Source: Saccharum officinarum
Taxonomy: Eukaryota > Streptophyta > Magnoliopsida > Poales > Poaceae
Assembly: GCA_020631735.1 (NCBI GenBank)
Contig: CM036162.1
Span: 88,575,489-88,639,488, forward strand
Reading direction: 5' to 3'
Length of the DNA stretch: 64,000 nt
Part shown: in pieces, positions 36,201-47,806 of the stretch
Layout of the letters: each line of letters begins with the position of its first letter
Numbering within the stretch: the stretch's first letter is position 1
Notes under the pieces: generated by a model
The model's database searches: none
The model's input: only the letters and a program-made list of their open reading frames with translations
Told to the model about the DNA's origin: nothing
Program-made: the position numbers and the translations under genes

Positions 36201-36610
36201 GATTACTTAGGCATTTAATCCATTCAAACATCTCATAGCAAGCAACATTGCATATATATCCAATTCAATCGACTCATATGCACCCAAGTGAAATGATCAA
36301 CAAGAGATATACCTTGGTTAGCTCATGATTATCCAATAGCAAGCTTTCAACTTGAATATTTGCAAGCCATCAAATATATCCAATAAATCACCACAATCTT
36401 TAACATTGCACTTGTATGTTGTAGCACTTGGACTTCACTTATTTTGACTTGGCATTGGAATTGGATATGCATTGAGCTTCATAACTTGACTCAATATATG
36501 ATGAACAAAATGAAACCAATTGAATCAAGCCTCCAATGCCGATGGTACCTATAAACAATCATCCACTTTTTGATGGTACCCAAACAAGTTTGGGTCCTCT
36601 CAAGTTAGGA
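33298..36610 (-). other. non-coding interior of the deleted copia element
   Basis: AT-rich, no ORF above about 90 codons. It starts with the polypurine tract of the 3' LTR (minus-strand CCAAAAAGGGGGAGAT) and has further CTCCCCCT/CTCCCCC runs (33875, 34040), the multi-PPT style of Sireviruses. A perfect CCCACCCATGGG stem lies near 35280. I see no gene. Confidence 0.6.
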
Positions 36611-39221
36611 GCAACCTCCAAGAGTAACAAGCACCACCGGCTTGCAACACGATCACCTAGTGCCACTCAATGCAATCCTCTCGATGCAACGCACTAGAAT
36701 CGCTCTCTCACTCGATCCGATGAACACTATCAAGCATGAGTGAGTTAGAGGGCTTCCAAGCACTACCACATAAGCCACCAAGGCCAAAGTATGCTCAGCT
36801 GCCGGCCATGGCCGGCCAAGGCATCTATTTATAACCCCACGGTCAAATAGAGCCGTTACCCCTTCACTGGGCAGATTTCGGGACGACCGGACGCGCCGGT
36901 CGTAACTGACCGGACGCGCTCAACCGCGTCCGGTCGCCCTGCGACGTCCACGTGTCCCTCAAATTTCAAAAGCGACCGTTAGATCCTCCAACGGTCACTG
37001 CGCGCCAACGGTCAAACGCTATGACCGGACGCGCTGCTCAACCGACCGGACGCGCCGGTCGCACAGCACCGCGCGCGGGAAGCAACGACCGGACGCGCTC
37101 CTCGCAACGACCGGACGCGCCGATCCGCACAGCACCCGCGCCCGCGAAACAATGACCGGACGCGCTCCTCGCAACGACCGAACGCGACAGTGCCAGCGTC
37201 CGGTTAGAGTCCAGTAAGCACCTTCAACGATCGGACGCGTCCGATCATGTGTGACCGGACGCGCCGGTTACAAACCCTAACACCCGCGTCTGCGCTGTAC
37301 TGACCGGACGCGTCCGGTCATACCATGACCGCGTCCGGTGCAGCGTCCGGTCACCTCTGTGACCTCCGTTCGCCTCCGTTTCTTTTCCGACTTCCGGCGT
37401 AGTGGAAAATAGGCTTTTCAACTCCTCAAAAACGCATGAATCCCGCGCTCGCAAAGCTCGGCGGGAGGGAGAGAGGAACCCAAACCCTCTCTACCGCTCA
37501 AACTCCAACGCCTTCGCAAATGTGCCAACACCAACAAGTGAACACCACCTTGTGCACGTGTGTTAGCATTTTCACAAACATTTTACCGAAGGAGTTAACC
37601 ACTCAACTTGCCACGCCACTCGATCATGTGACCTTGGTCCATCGATCTTGACCTCACTTGCTCTTCACCGTTGCGTCGGTCCATCGGCGCCAAGTCTTGC
37701 TCAAGCTTCACCGCCTCACGGTCCATCGCTCCAAAGCCTCCGACTTGCCCTTCACACTTGCAACCGGTCCATCAAGCCAAGCCTCATCTTGATCTTCGCC
37801 ACCTTGGTCACATGACTCCATGTCATGTCTCATATGCAATGAGCTCCTTCATGACACAATCATCTATGGACTAATTCCCTGTGTATCTCACAAAAACACA
37901 ATTAGTCCACCTAAGGTTGTCACTCAATTACCAAAACCAAACAAGGACCTCTCAATGGATAACCCAGCACTTTGGTGCAGGGCCTCCGATCGGTGCTCCA
38001 GATCATGAGGTCGAGGTGTATGCAAAGGTATGGTTGTGGCACTTCTTGGGCGCTTTCTTGTTCCCCGACTCCTCAGGCGACAGCATCAGCTGGATTTTCT
38101 TGAGGATCCTTATCCAGCCACTGGAGAACATTGCAACCTATAGCTGGGGTACCGCGGTCCTTGCTTGGACATACCGTCAGCTTTGTACCGCCTGTCGTCG
38201 CCAGTCGACCAATGGCAACCTAGGTGGCTGCTCGTACCTACTTCAAGTATGGATTTGGGAGCGGTTTCCGGTTGGGAGGCCTACTAAACCTCCGCATTTG
38301 CCTGTGAGTACATTGACTACTTTAATATCTTCATACGACTAAAGAGATTAGTGACACCGTGTTTGTGTGACTTGCAGGTTTGGCAGCATGAAGACGTTCT
38401 ACCCACCGCCCTTTTCATTTGGAAAGACGCTAAGGTAGTGAGGGGTGAGCTGGAAAGGAGGTACAAGCAGTACACGGATGCGATAGACGTATTAACACAC
38501 AACTACGTAAGTTATATCCACATTTTCTACTAAAGGCACTATCAATGAGATTGATACTAAATTAAGTTTTTTTACTTTACAGGTAACATGGACACCGTGG
38601 TCTAGGTGGGAGCTAGAGGACTACCTTAGTCCGCGCTGCGATGAGGAAGGGGACGAGTGACTTTATGAAGGGACACTTATCTTCTTCCACGTCGTCGAGA
38701 TGCACTACCCTTTCAGGGTTTACAGACAGTTCGGGAGGTTGCAGGGAATTCCACCGCTGTACTCCACCAACGCTCAACTGCATGGGTACGATGCCAATAT
38801 GTTTATTCTAATTAAGTGCATCATTTCTAATGCAATATGACAATGCAGGATCGATCGAAGGCTTCGGACCACGCAAAAGGATTGGGCGGTGACGCACGAA
38901 CCACATTTGCTTAATTGGTATAACAGGCATCCTCGCCACCTCAACGAACTTCCACAGCACAACCTGGCAAGATGGATGGAGTACCTGCAATGGCTGCAGC
39001 AAAGTACGAGGACTCATCTCATGGTCCCGTACACCAACATGCTTGCAGATGCGGCCGGTGAGGATGACATCGCCGATGCGTTCGACGATGCGCAAAGGGT
39101 GCAAACACAACTTCTTAGGGCCCCTCTAAATAGATACGTGGTAAGTACTTTGCACTTATATCCTCAAGCGAGGTAAGGGTTTTAAAATTCAATCAAAATG
39201 ATCGAGTTAACCTTGTATGAT

Positions 39222-41141
39222 TGAAAGGTCTTGATGGCTAGAGGGGGGGTGAATAGCCTATTAAAATTTTCTACAACGACAAGCTAAACAAGTTTATCAA
39301 TATAACAAATAGCGAGATGCGAATTTTGCTTAGCCTATGGGTGTATGCAAGCCACCTATCCAATTCACAATTCTAGTATTTGCACTCAACCGCACAAGTC
39401 AAACCGAGAAGTTAAGTACAACTACAACTAGCAAGCTACACAAGAGAACTACTATAGCTAAGCTAACTAGCTAGCAAAGATAACTTAGAAATTAATACAA
39501 GAGAGATAGGAGGGTATCACCGAGGGGCGAAGTATTGAGCCAACCAATATAATCAACAATGAATACCAAGATAACCAAACACCAGGATCAATCAATCACA
39601 ATATGAAAGTGATGACACGAAGATTTATCCCGAGGTTCACGTGCTTGCCGGCACGCTAGTCCCCGTTTTGTCTCTCTTCACCACGTGGTTCGGTGGCTAA
39701 TCGGTCACACACCGAGCCTCTCAAAAGACACCACAAGAACCTACCAAATGGCAAAAGGTTGCAATGACACGAGCAATATACTAATGTTGCCTTTGGCGCT
39801 TCGCCGAGGTAGGCACAAACCCCTCACAATCACCGGAGGTGGCCAAGAACAAACACCAACTCTTGCCAATGCCTCCAAGCTGCTCTAAGCCGTCTAGGTG
39901 GCGGCAACCACCAAGAGAAACAAGAATCCCGCAGCAAATCAACCACCAAGTGCCAACTAGATGCAATCTCACAATGCAAATGCACTTGGATCACTCAATC
40001 TCACTTCGAATATGCAAAGAAGCAAGAGAGATGAGTGGGAGGGGAGTTGCTTAGCTCAAAGTGCTCACAAATATGTCAAAAGTTCGAGAGTGAGAGCCTT
40101 GAGCCGGCCAACGAGTATTTATAGACGTACCCCTTCGAATATAGCCGTTAGAAACTTGAAACAGCCGAAGTCGCGTTGACCGGACGCGCTGGTCCAACTG
40201 ACCGGACGCGCCGGTCGCGCAACGGCTAGTTTCGCGAAGCACCGACCGGACGCGCCGGTCGCAACGACCGGACGCGCCGGTCACGACCGGACGCACCGGT
40301 CCCGTAACTGACCGGACGCGCTGGTCAACCCTGAGCCGCGCACAACGAACCAGCGACCGGACGCGCTGAAGAACTGACCGGACACCACAGTGCCCGCGAC
40401 CGGTTGGAGTCCAGTAAGCTCCCTGGACGACCGGACGCGTCCGGTCGCCTGTGACCGGACGCGCCTCGCGTCCGATCAAACAACTGAAAAACGCGCAGAT
40501 ACTGGACACTGACCGGACGCGTCCGGTCAAACAGTGACCGCGTCCGGTCCAGCGTCCGGTCACCACTGTGACCTCCGTTCGCCTCCGTTTCTTTTCCGGA
40601 CTTCCGGCGTAGTGGAAAATAATCGTTTCAACTTCTCGAAAACGCCTGAATCCCGCCTCGCAAGCTCGGCGGGAGGGAGAGAGAGACCCAAACCCTCTCT
40701 ACCGCTTAAACTCCACCGCCATCGCAAATGTGCTAACACCACCAAGTGATCACGTCATGTGTGAGTGTGTTAGCATTTTCACAATCATTTTTCGAGGCGA
40801 TATTAGTTCTATCCAAATGCATATGATCATGAAATGCATATCTAGAGGCACTTAGGAGTTCAATAGCCGCGGCATTCCCCTCTTTATAGTACGGCTATCT
40901 ATCCTATAATGTAACCACACCCACTAGGTGTCTTGGTTACTAAAACACAACCCTTAAGCATATACCTTTGCCTTGATCACGTAGGGTTGCGTCCAAATCC
41001 AAGTGTGGCCATCATGATCACCATGTCCATCTTGCCACCAACCTTGGAGTGTACTAATCCTCATATGCTACATACAACTTAGGCATGGGATTAGTACTTA
41101 GGCATTGTCACTAATTACCAACACCAAACATAGGACTTTCA
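39222..41141 (-). repeat. 3' LTR of the Sirevirus-type element
   Basis: 1920 bp, nearly identical to the 5' LTR. Holds the palindrome cluster at 40175-40563 and short open frames with no known product. Adjacent interior sequence (minus strand CCAACAAGGGGGAGATT) is the polypurine tract. Confidence 0.9.
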
Positions 41142-41890
41142 ATCTCCCCCTTGTTGGTAATTGGTGACAAACCTTTCACAAAGATATTATGATAAAATTT
41201 TGATTGAACCCATGTCACATTGTCCAAGTATATTACCATGTGTAAGAATTATGGACATGTGATCATGAATTCAAATTGATAGCAATGGCTCCCCCTACAT
41301 GTATGCTATATGTTTGGATTTTGGAAGCATACATGTTAGATAGGAAAGATTAGGAGCATTGTCTACCAATAGGTGCTAAGTGTTTAAAATTATAGACCTT
41401 TGAAGCGTGATACCATCGGAGTAGCGATAAACACCATCTTAGCACCTTGTGTAGTTAGATTCCTCTTGTAAAAGCACAAACAAAACTAGAAACCTTGTGA
41501 GATCAACATTATAAGCAAGGCTCTAGTACCACTATGAAAAACATGAAGCAAGAAAAATCTAACTACTTCCTATTCATGCTAGTATCACAATACATCATTC
41601 AAATTATACTAGCAAGACACCACACAAGCAAAGTATCAGAGAAAACGAAATGCATAACTATGCATCATACATATGAAGTGCACATGGAAATGCAACATTC
41701 ATGCTTAAGAGCTTGCTCCCCCTACTTGTGTGCTCAAAATTTTAGTTGATCCCCTTCTTTTATCAATTCTCCCCTTTTAGGATCTATCTTTGTGAACAAC
41801 ATTTTCTCCCCCACAACATTTTCTCCCCCACAACATTTTCTTCCCCTTTGAGTTCTATCTTTGTGAATAATATTTTCTCCCCCTTTGGCA
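41142..41890 (-). promoter_or_regulatory. polypurine tract and multi-PPT block
   Basis: The PPT abuts the 3' LTR. Further upstream on the minus strand, GGGGGAGAAAATGTTG-type units repeat three to four times (41790-41885), the multiple-PPT block described for Sireviruses. Confidence 0.75.
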
Positions 41891-42324
41891 CCAATTGACC
41901 ACAAGGAGCAAACTTTAGATAGATTATCATGTTGAAATATGGGGTGAGGATCAAGTTCATGAATCAACCTAGATTGCTTGCATAAATAAAATACTTCGGT
42001 TTGATCCAAGGGCAAGCTTCTTCACACCTCACTAGAAGGGTTATCATACACCATGTTGAAGCAAATATTTAGACAAGTTTTCTAGATTAAACACTTAGGA
42101 TCACAAGCTACTTAAACAAGTTATATGCTACCACTAGATCATACAAGTCATGGAAACAATAGTGGTACCATATAAACTTCAAATTCATTTGATTTTCATG
42201 AATGAGCCTAGAACATATAAATTATGACTAGATGCACTAAACAAGTCCTTAGCATAGAATGTATGACATGTCAACCAATTGTACCTTGGGGCTCGAAGGA
42301 GAGGCATGTCATATATGGGGTGCA

Positions 42325-45300
42325 TCAACTCATGTTGGAGAAGTCAAGTATGTTCAACTCATTCTTTAGCTTGTGAAATCTCTTCTCATCAAGTGGCTTG
42401 GTGAATAGATCGGCTAATTGATCTTCGGTGCCCACACTCTCAATAGCAATGTCACCCTTTTGTTGATGATCTCTAATAAAGTGATGGCGAACATCAATAT
42501 GCTTTGTTCTTTGATGTTGAACCGGATTGTTGGTTAGCTTCACGGCACTTTCATTGTCACATAGCAATGGCACATTCTTGAAATTGATTCCAAAATCCTT
42601 CAATGTTGCCTTCATCCACAAGATTTGTGCACAACAACTACCCGCGGCGATGTATTCGGCTTCGGCGGTAGATAGTGCAATACTATTTTGCTTCTTGGAT
42701 GACCATGAGACAAGTGATCTTCCCAACAATTGACATGTCCCGGAAGTGCTCTTTCTCTCCACTTTATCACCGGCATAGTCGGAATCCGAATATCCAACTA
42801 GCTCAAAACTTGCACCTTGGGATACCACAATCCAACATCTTGTGTATGCTTTAAGTACCTCAATATTCTCTTTGTTGCCTTCAAATGACTTTCTCTTGGT
42901 GAGGCTTGAAATCTTGCACACATGCATACACTAAACATCACATCGGGCCTTGATGCCGTCACATAGAGTAGGCTACCAATCATTGATCTATATAGCTTTT
43001 GATCCACCATGTTGCCACTCTTGTCACTATCCAAACTTCCACTAGTGCCCATTGGGTTGTAATACTCTTTGCATCTTCCATGCCAAACTTCTTGAGCATA
43101 TCTTTGATGTACTTAGTTTGGCTCACAAATGTACCTTCTTTCATTTGTTTGATTTGAAGTCCAAGAAAGAAACTAAGTTCACCAATCATTGACATTTCAA
43201 ATTCCTTTGCCATCATTTTTCCAAACTCATCACAATAATCTTGATTGGTTGAACCGAATATGATATCATCAACATATATTTGCAACACAAACAAGTCTTT
43301 CTCAATCTTCTTGGTGAATAGTGTTGTATCAACTTTGCCCATGACAAATCCTTTGGATAGCAAGAAGTCCCTCAATCTTTCATACCATGCTCTAGGTGCT
43401 TGCTTTAATCCATACAAAGCCTTCCTTAACTTGTATACATGATTGGGTTTCTTGTCATCTTCAAAACCGGGAGGTTGCTCCACATACACCTCCTCTTGAA
43501 TGTACCCATTGAGAAATGCACTCTTTACATCCATTTGATATAGCTTGATATTGTGAGCACAAGCATAGGCAAGTAAGATCCTAATTGCTTCCAATCTTGC
43601 AACCGGGGCATAAGTTTCACCAAAGTCAAGACCCTCTATTTGTGTGTAACCTTGAGCCACTAGTCTTGCTTTGTTCCTTACTACTATCCCATCTTGATCT
43701 TGCTTGTTGCGAAAGACCCATCTTGTTCCAATGACATTGTGATCCTTAGGCCTCTCAACTAATTCCCATACTTCATTTCTCTTGAAGTTGTTGAGCTCTT
43801 CATGCATTGCATTTACCCAATCCGGATCTCTCAATGCTTTATCAATGTCCTTGGGTTCTTCCATTGACACAAAAGAAGAGTGAGCACAAAATGATGCCAA
43901 TCTTGATCTAGTTTGAACTCCCTTTGTATGTCACCAATGATGGAATCCAATGGATGGTCTCTTGCAATGTTAGTTGGTTGAAGCACTTGGACTTGATTGC
44001 TTGGATGTTGATGTTGATCATGAGTTGGAGATGATGAACTAGCCACTTGTTGATCTTGTTGCACTTGAGATGATGTACTAGCTTGATTTTGCATTAGAGA
44101 ACCACTAGCTTGAGTGATTGGACTTTGGAGCACTTGATCTTTGTTGTCATCCACATCAATCACTTGCTTTGGCCTAATATCACCAATATCCATTTCTTTC
44201 ATAGCATTGGTCAATTGAGTTCCTCTCACATCATCCAAGTTATCTTCCTCATCTTGAGAGCCATTTGTTTCATCAAACTCAACATCATGCACTTCTTCAA
44301 GTAAACCACTAGCCAAATTCCAAACTCTATAAGCTTTGCTAGTAGTTGAGTAACCAAGTAGGAAGCCTTCATCACATTTCTTTCAAACTTGCTCAATCTA
44401 GTGCCTTTCTTCAAGATATAGCATTTGCAACCAAATACCCGAAAGTATGCAATGTTGGGCTTTCTTCCATTTAAGATCTCATATGGTGTCTTCTCTAGAA
44501 ACTTGTGGCAATAGAGGCGGTTGCTATAGAAGCAAGCCGTGTTGATTGCTTCGGCCCAAAATGAATGACTCACATTATACTCATTCAACATTGATCTTGC
44601 CATATCAATTAAGTTCTATTTTTCCTCTCAACTAAGCCATTTGATTGAGGTGTATACTTGGCCGAGAATTGATGTTTGATTCCAAGCTCATCACATAGCT
44701 CATCAACTCTTGTGTTTCTAAACTCACTTCCATTGTCACTTCTTACTTTCTTGATTGTGGTCTCAAACTCATTTTGCACTCTCTTGATGAACTTCTTGAA
44801 TATGTCAAATACATCACTCTTGTCCACAAGAAAGAATACCCATGTATATCTAGTGAAATCATCCACAATCACAAAGCCATACTTGTTGCCACCAATGCTT
44901 GTGTATGTAGTTGGCCCAAATAGATCCATGTGCAACAACTCAAATGCCTTGGAAGTACTCATAATGCTTTTCAATGGATGAGTGTTGCCTACTTGCTTTC
45001 CGGCTTGACATGCACTACATAGCTTATCTTTCTCAAATGTGACATCCTTCAAGCCTCTAACTAAGTCATGCTTTACTAACTTGTTCAATTGCTTCATGCC
45101 AACATGACCAAGTCTTCTATGCCATAACCAACCCATACTTGATTTGGTGAGCAAGCATGTTGAAAGTTGAGTGTCACTAGCATTGAAATCAACCAAGTAT
45201 AGATTCTCATATCTAAAACCTTTGAAGATCAAGTTAGAGCCATCAACACTAACTATCTCCACATCATCAACACCAAATATGCACTTGAAACCGAGATCAC

Positions 45301-45555
45301 ACAATTGAGCAACCGACAACAAGTTGAAATTGAGCTTTTCAACTAGTAGCACATTGGAAATGCTATGATCATTAGAGATTGCAATCCTTCCAAGAGCCTT
45401 TACATCACCCTTGCTATTGTCACCAAATGTGATGCTATCAATGCCACTATCATTTGATTTGAGAGAGTTGAACATTCTTGAATCACCGGTCATATGTTGA
45501 GAGCACCCACTATCAAGCACCCAATGCCTTCCTCCGGCCTTGTAATTTACCTACA
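42325..45555 (-). pseudogene. copia pol: protease, integrase, RT, RNase H, several frame breaks
   Basis: Fragments in three frames, in order on the minus strand: aspartic protease DSGCSQHMTG with pre-integrase WLWHRRLGHVGMKQLN and integrase core HMDLFGP ... RSDNGSEF ... NGLVERKNRT (44609-45520); the rest of integrase, FWAEAINTACFYSNR and YFRVFGCKCYI (44226-44603); a linker (43831-44316); RT with [38 protein letters not shown] and YVDDIIFGS (42980-43900); a bridge (42798-43052); RNase H with YSDSDYAGD, STAEAEYIAA, CDNESAVKL and RTKHIDVRHHFIRD (42325-42927). Frame changes occur near 44605, 44370, 43050 and 42920, so no full polyprotein can be made. Catalytic motifs of each domain are still readable. 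It depends on other copies to move. Confidence 0.88.
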
Positions 45556-45562
45556 AAACAAT

Positions 45563-47752
45563 TTAATGTCTTTTAGGTACCCATACTTGCTTGGGTCCTT
45601 GGAGGTTAGTCACTAAGCTCTTTGGTACCCAAATGGCCTTCTTCTTTGGGCCCACAATTGGTGTACCAACAAACCTAGCATGCACACCTTTCTCACCCTT
45701 GGTAAGCACATAACAAGAATCAAAAGGAATGTAAGGTACATTAGCATTTTTCTTGTTCTTGTTCATTTTATTGCAATTAATCTCTAGATGCCCAACTTGC
45801 TTGCATCTATTGCAATAACGACCATTGCCCTTCACAAAGCGAGGCTTTGGAGTAGCAAAGGCCGCCTTGCCCTTCTTGGGAGTATAGCCCAATCCCTCTT
45901 TGTTAAGAGAGAACCTTTGGCTACCCAAGCATTTTAGCAAGCGGGCATCCCCACCATAGGCGTTGCCTAATGCGCGGGTGAGATCATCCACCTCTCTCTT
46001 GAGAGTCTCAACCACAAGTGATGAATCACTAGTAGTAGAGGTAGAGTTGGTTGTGGTGGATGATGATGAGCTACATGAAGCATTAGTAGGACCAACAAAT
46101 AAAGAATCATCAATAATATCACATGTTAGTCCAATATCACAAGTGACAATCACTTGCTCCTCCTTAGCTTCCTTCATGAGCTTCTCCAACTTGAGGTCCT
46201 TTTCCTTGATGAGCTCAAGTAGAGTGGAGTGGGCTTCCTTAAGCCTAGTGTGAGCAAATTCAAGGTCCTCGTGGTCTTCCTTTAGACACTCACGAGAGGC
46301 CTCTAGCTCATCAAAGGATTTCCTAAGAGCTTTGAGCTCTTGTTCAATTCCTTTGCACTCCTTACTCTTTTTGAGAGCAACAAGCTCCTCCATCAAGGCA
46401 TCATTTTCATTGCTCTTGGCAATGAGCTCTTGTTCCAAGATTTTGTATTTCTTGGTTGTCCTCTTGTAGCCCTTGCTCATTTGATCTATTATGCCTAATA
46501 GATCATCCTTGGAGTAGTCCTCATCCTCCTCATCATCACTCCTACAATCATCACTAGCACAAGAATCATCATCACTATCATCATATTTTACCTTTGTAGG
46601 CTTGGCCATAAGGCATGTTGATGTAGTGTCGAAGATGGATGGCTTGTTGGAGAGGGCGATGTTTGCAATGGCTCGCCGAGTGATCCTCTCATCATCACTA
46701 GAGCTTTCATCATCATCACTATCGGAGTTGTCACTATCCCAAGTGACTACATAACCACCACCCTTCTTCTTCTTGTTGAAAGTGAAGCTCTTCTTTGCTT
46801 TCTTCTCATTCTCTTTCTTATCCTTCTTGTTCTTCTTGAGCTTCAAGTCCCCATTATGAAATCTCTTATCTTCATAGGGGCAATCCGCCACTATGTGATC
46901 GGGGCTATTGCAATTGTAGCAAAGGGTCTTTGCCTTTATAGTGTCTCTCCTCTTCCTTGCCCCATATCCTTTCTTCTTCATGAACCTTCCCATCTTGTGC
47001 ACAAGGAGGGCCATGGTCTCATCATCGAATGGATCATCATCATCACTTCCTACCTTGCTCTTGCCCTTAGAGGATGAAGCCTTGAATGCAATGGGCTTCT
47101 CTTGCTTGACCTTGGTCTCCTTCTTCTCTTCTACCTCATCTTCATCATCATTGTATTGGGCATCGGTCATTATATCTCCAAGCACATTGGTTGGTTTGAC
47201 CTTGTCCAATCCCTCTCTAAAGATCATTCTTCTCAAGGTGGCAAACTTCTTGGGTAAGCACATCAAGAACTTGTGTGAGAAGTCCTTGTCCTCAACCTTC
47301 TCCCCAAGCCCCTTGAGATCATTGACAATGACTTGGAGCCTATAGAACATCTCCGGGATGGATTCATCATCCTTCATCTTGAATGTGGAGAACTTGTCCT
47401 TGAGCATATATAGTTTGGCACTTTTTACCGTTGAAGTACCTTCATATGTTTCTTCAAGCCTTATCCAAAGCTCATTTGCCTTTTCAAGATCTTTGATTTG
47501 CTCAAATACTTTATCATCAATGGCACGATAGATTGTGTCAAGTGCCGCCGTATTGCATTGTTTGTTGATGCGGTCATTGGGAGTGAGGTTTTCCTCATCA
47601 AGAATGACGTATCCTTCTTTGGTCACATCCCAAACCTTCTCATGTATATTGCCTAGATATTGCTTCATCTTCCTTTTCCAATGATCAAAGGAAGAGACGC
47701 CATCAAAGAATGGAGGCTTGCCATTAACATGATTGAACATAACTTGAGCCAT
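45563..47752 (-). CDS. copia gag polyprotein, 729 aa, open
   Basis: The structural protein that packages the element's RNA into virus-like particles. The N-terminal half is a UBN2/retrotran_gag type fold (FFDGVSSFDHWKRKMKQYLG, WIRLEETYEGTSTVKSAKL, FSTFKMKDDESIPEMFYRL). The first CCHC knuckle is CYNCNSPDHIVADC (about 280-293), followed by a Lys-rich and an Asp/Ser-rich acidic stretch, a coiled-coil region rich in ELxxLKxS (about 440-545), and a second knuckle CNRCKQVGHLEINC near 660. Length and two knuckles fit a Sirevirus gag. The start Met is 40 bases inside the PBS side, and there is no internal stop, in contrast to pol. Confidence 0.9.
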   Translation of the reverse strand: MAQVMFNHVNGKPPFFDGVSSFDHWKRKMKQYLGNIHEKVWDVTKEGYVILDEENLTPNDRINKQCNTAALDTIYRAIDDKVFEQIKDLEKANELWIRLEETYEGTSTVKSAKLYMLKDKFSTFKMKDDESIPEMFYRLQVIVNDLKGLGEKVEDKDFSHKFLMCLPKKFATLRRMIFREGLDKVKPTNVLGDIMTDAQYNDDEDEVEEKKETKVKQEKPIAFKASSSKGKSKVGSDDDDPFDDETMALLVHKMGRFMKKKGYGARKRRDTIKAKTLCYNCNSPDHIVADCPYEDKRFHNGDLKLKKNKKDKKENEKKAKKSFTFNKKKKGGGYVVTWDSDNSDSDDDESSSDDERITRRAIANIALSNKPSIFDTTSTCLMAKPTKVKYDDSDDDSCASDDCRSDDEEDEDYSKDDLLGIIDQMSKGYKRTTKKYKILEQELIAKSNENDALMEELVALKKSKECKGIEQELKALRKSFDELEASRECLKEDHEDLEFAHTRLKEAHSTLLELIKEKDLKLEKLMKEAKEEQVIVTCDIGLTCDIIDDSLFVGPTNASCSSSSSTTTNSTSTTSDSSLVVETLKREVDDLTRALGNAYGGDARLLKCLGSQRFSLNKEGLGYTPKKGKAAFATPKPRFVKGNGRYCNRCKQVGHLEINCNKMNKNKKNANVPYIPFDSCYVLTKGEKGVHARFVGTPIVGPKKKAIWVPKSLVTNLQGPKQVWVPKRH

Positions 47753-47792
47753 CTTACACCGAGGTTGTTAAGCCTTACAAACGGTGACCACG

Positions 47793-47804
47793 GCTCCGAT
47801 ACCA
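47793..47804 (-). promoter_or_regulatory. primer binding site of the Sirevirus-type element
   Basis: TGGTATCGGAGC on the minus strand, two bases after the 5' LTR, close to the usual initiator tRNA-Met complement. Confidence 0.8.
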
Positions 47805-47806
47805 CT

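Larger units (their letters stand above)
30838..37954 (-). mobile_element. 7.1-kb deleted copia retrotransposon inside PMD exon 3
   Basis: Starts TGAAGGGTCGAG, ends GGACCTCTCA, flanked by ATGGA on both sides (30833-30837 and 37955-37959). The full LTR is 30838-33297. The other LTR (36611-37954) lacks its first ~865 bp and has an internal ~245-bp deletion ending at a short ATC/ATCATC homology. Interior 33298-36610 carries no gag or pol frames; its last bases resemble the gag 3' end of the neighbouring Sirevirus-type element, so the deletion removed gag, the PBS and part of the 5' LTR. Shared LTR parts differ at only about two places by eye, so insertion is recent. Confidence 0.85.

Noticed and set aside
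40051..40566. 171-aa reverse frame in the Sirevirus-type LTRs (also 48635-49150)
   Set aside because: It translates the GACCGGACGCG palindromes into VRSVTGPVR-like repeats; an artefact of the repeat.
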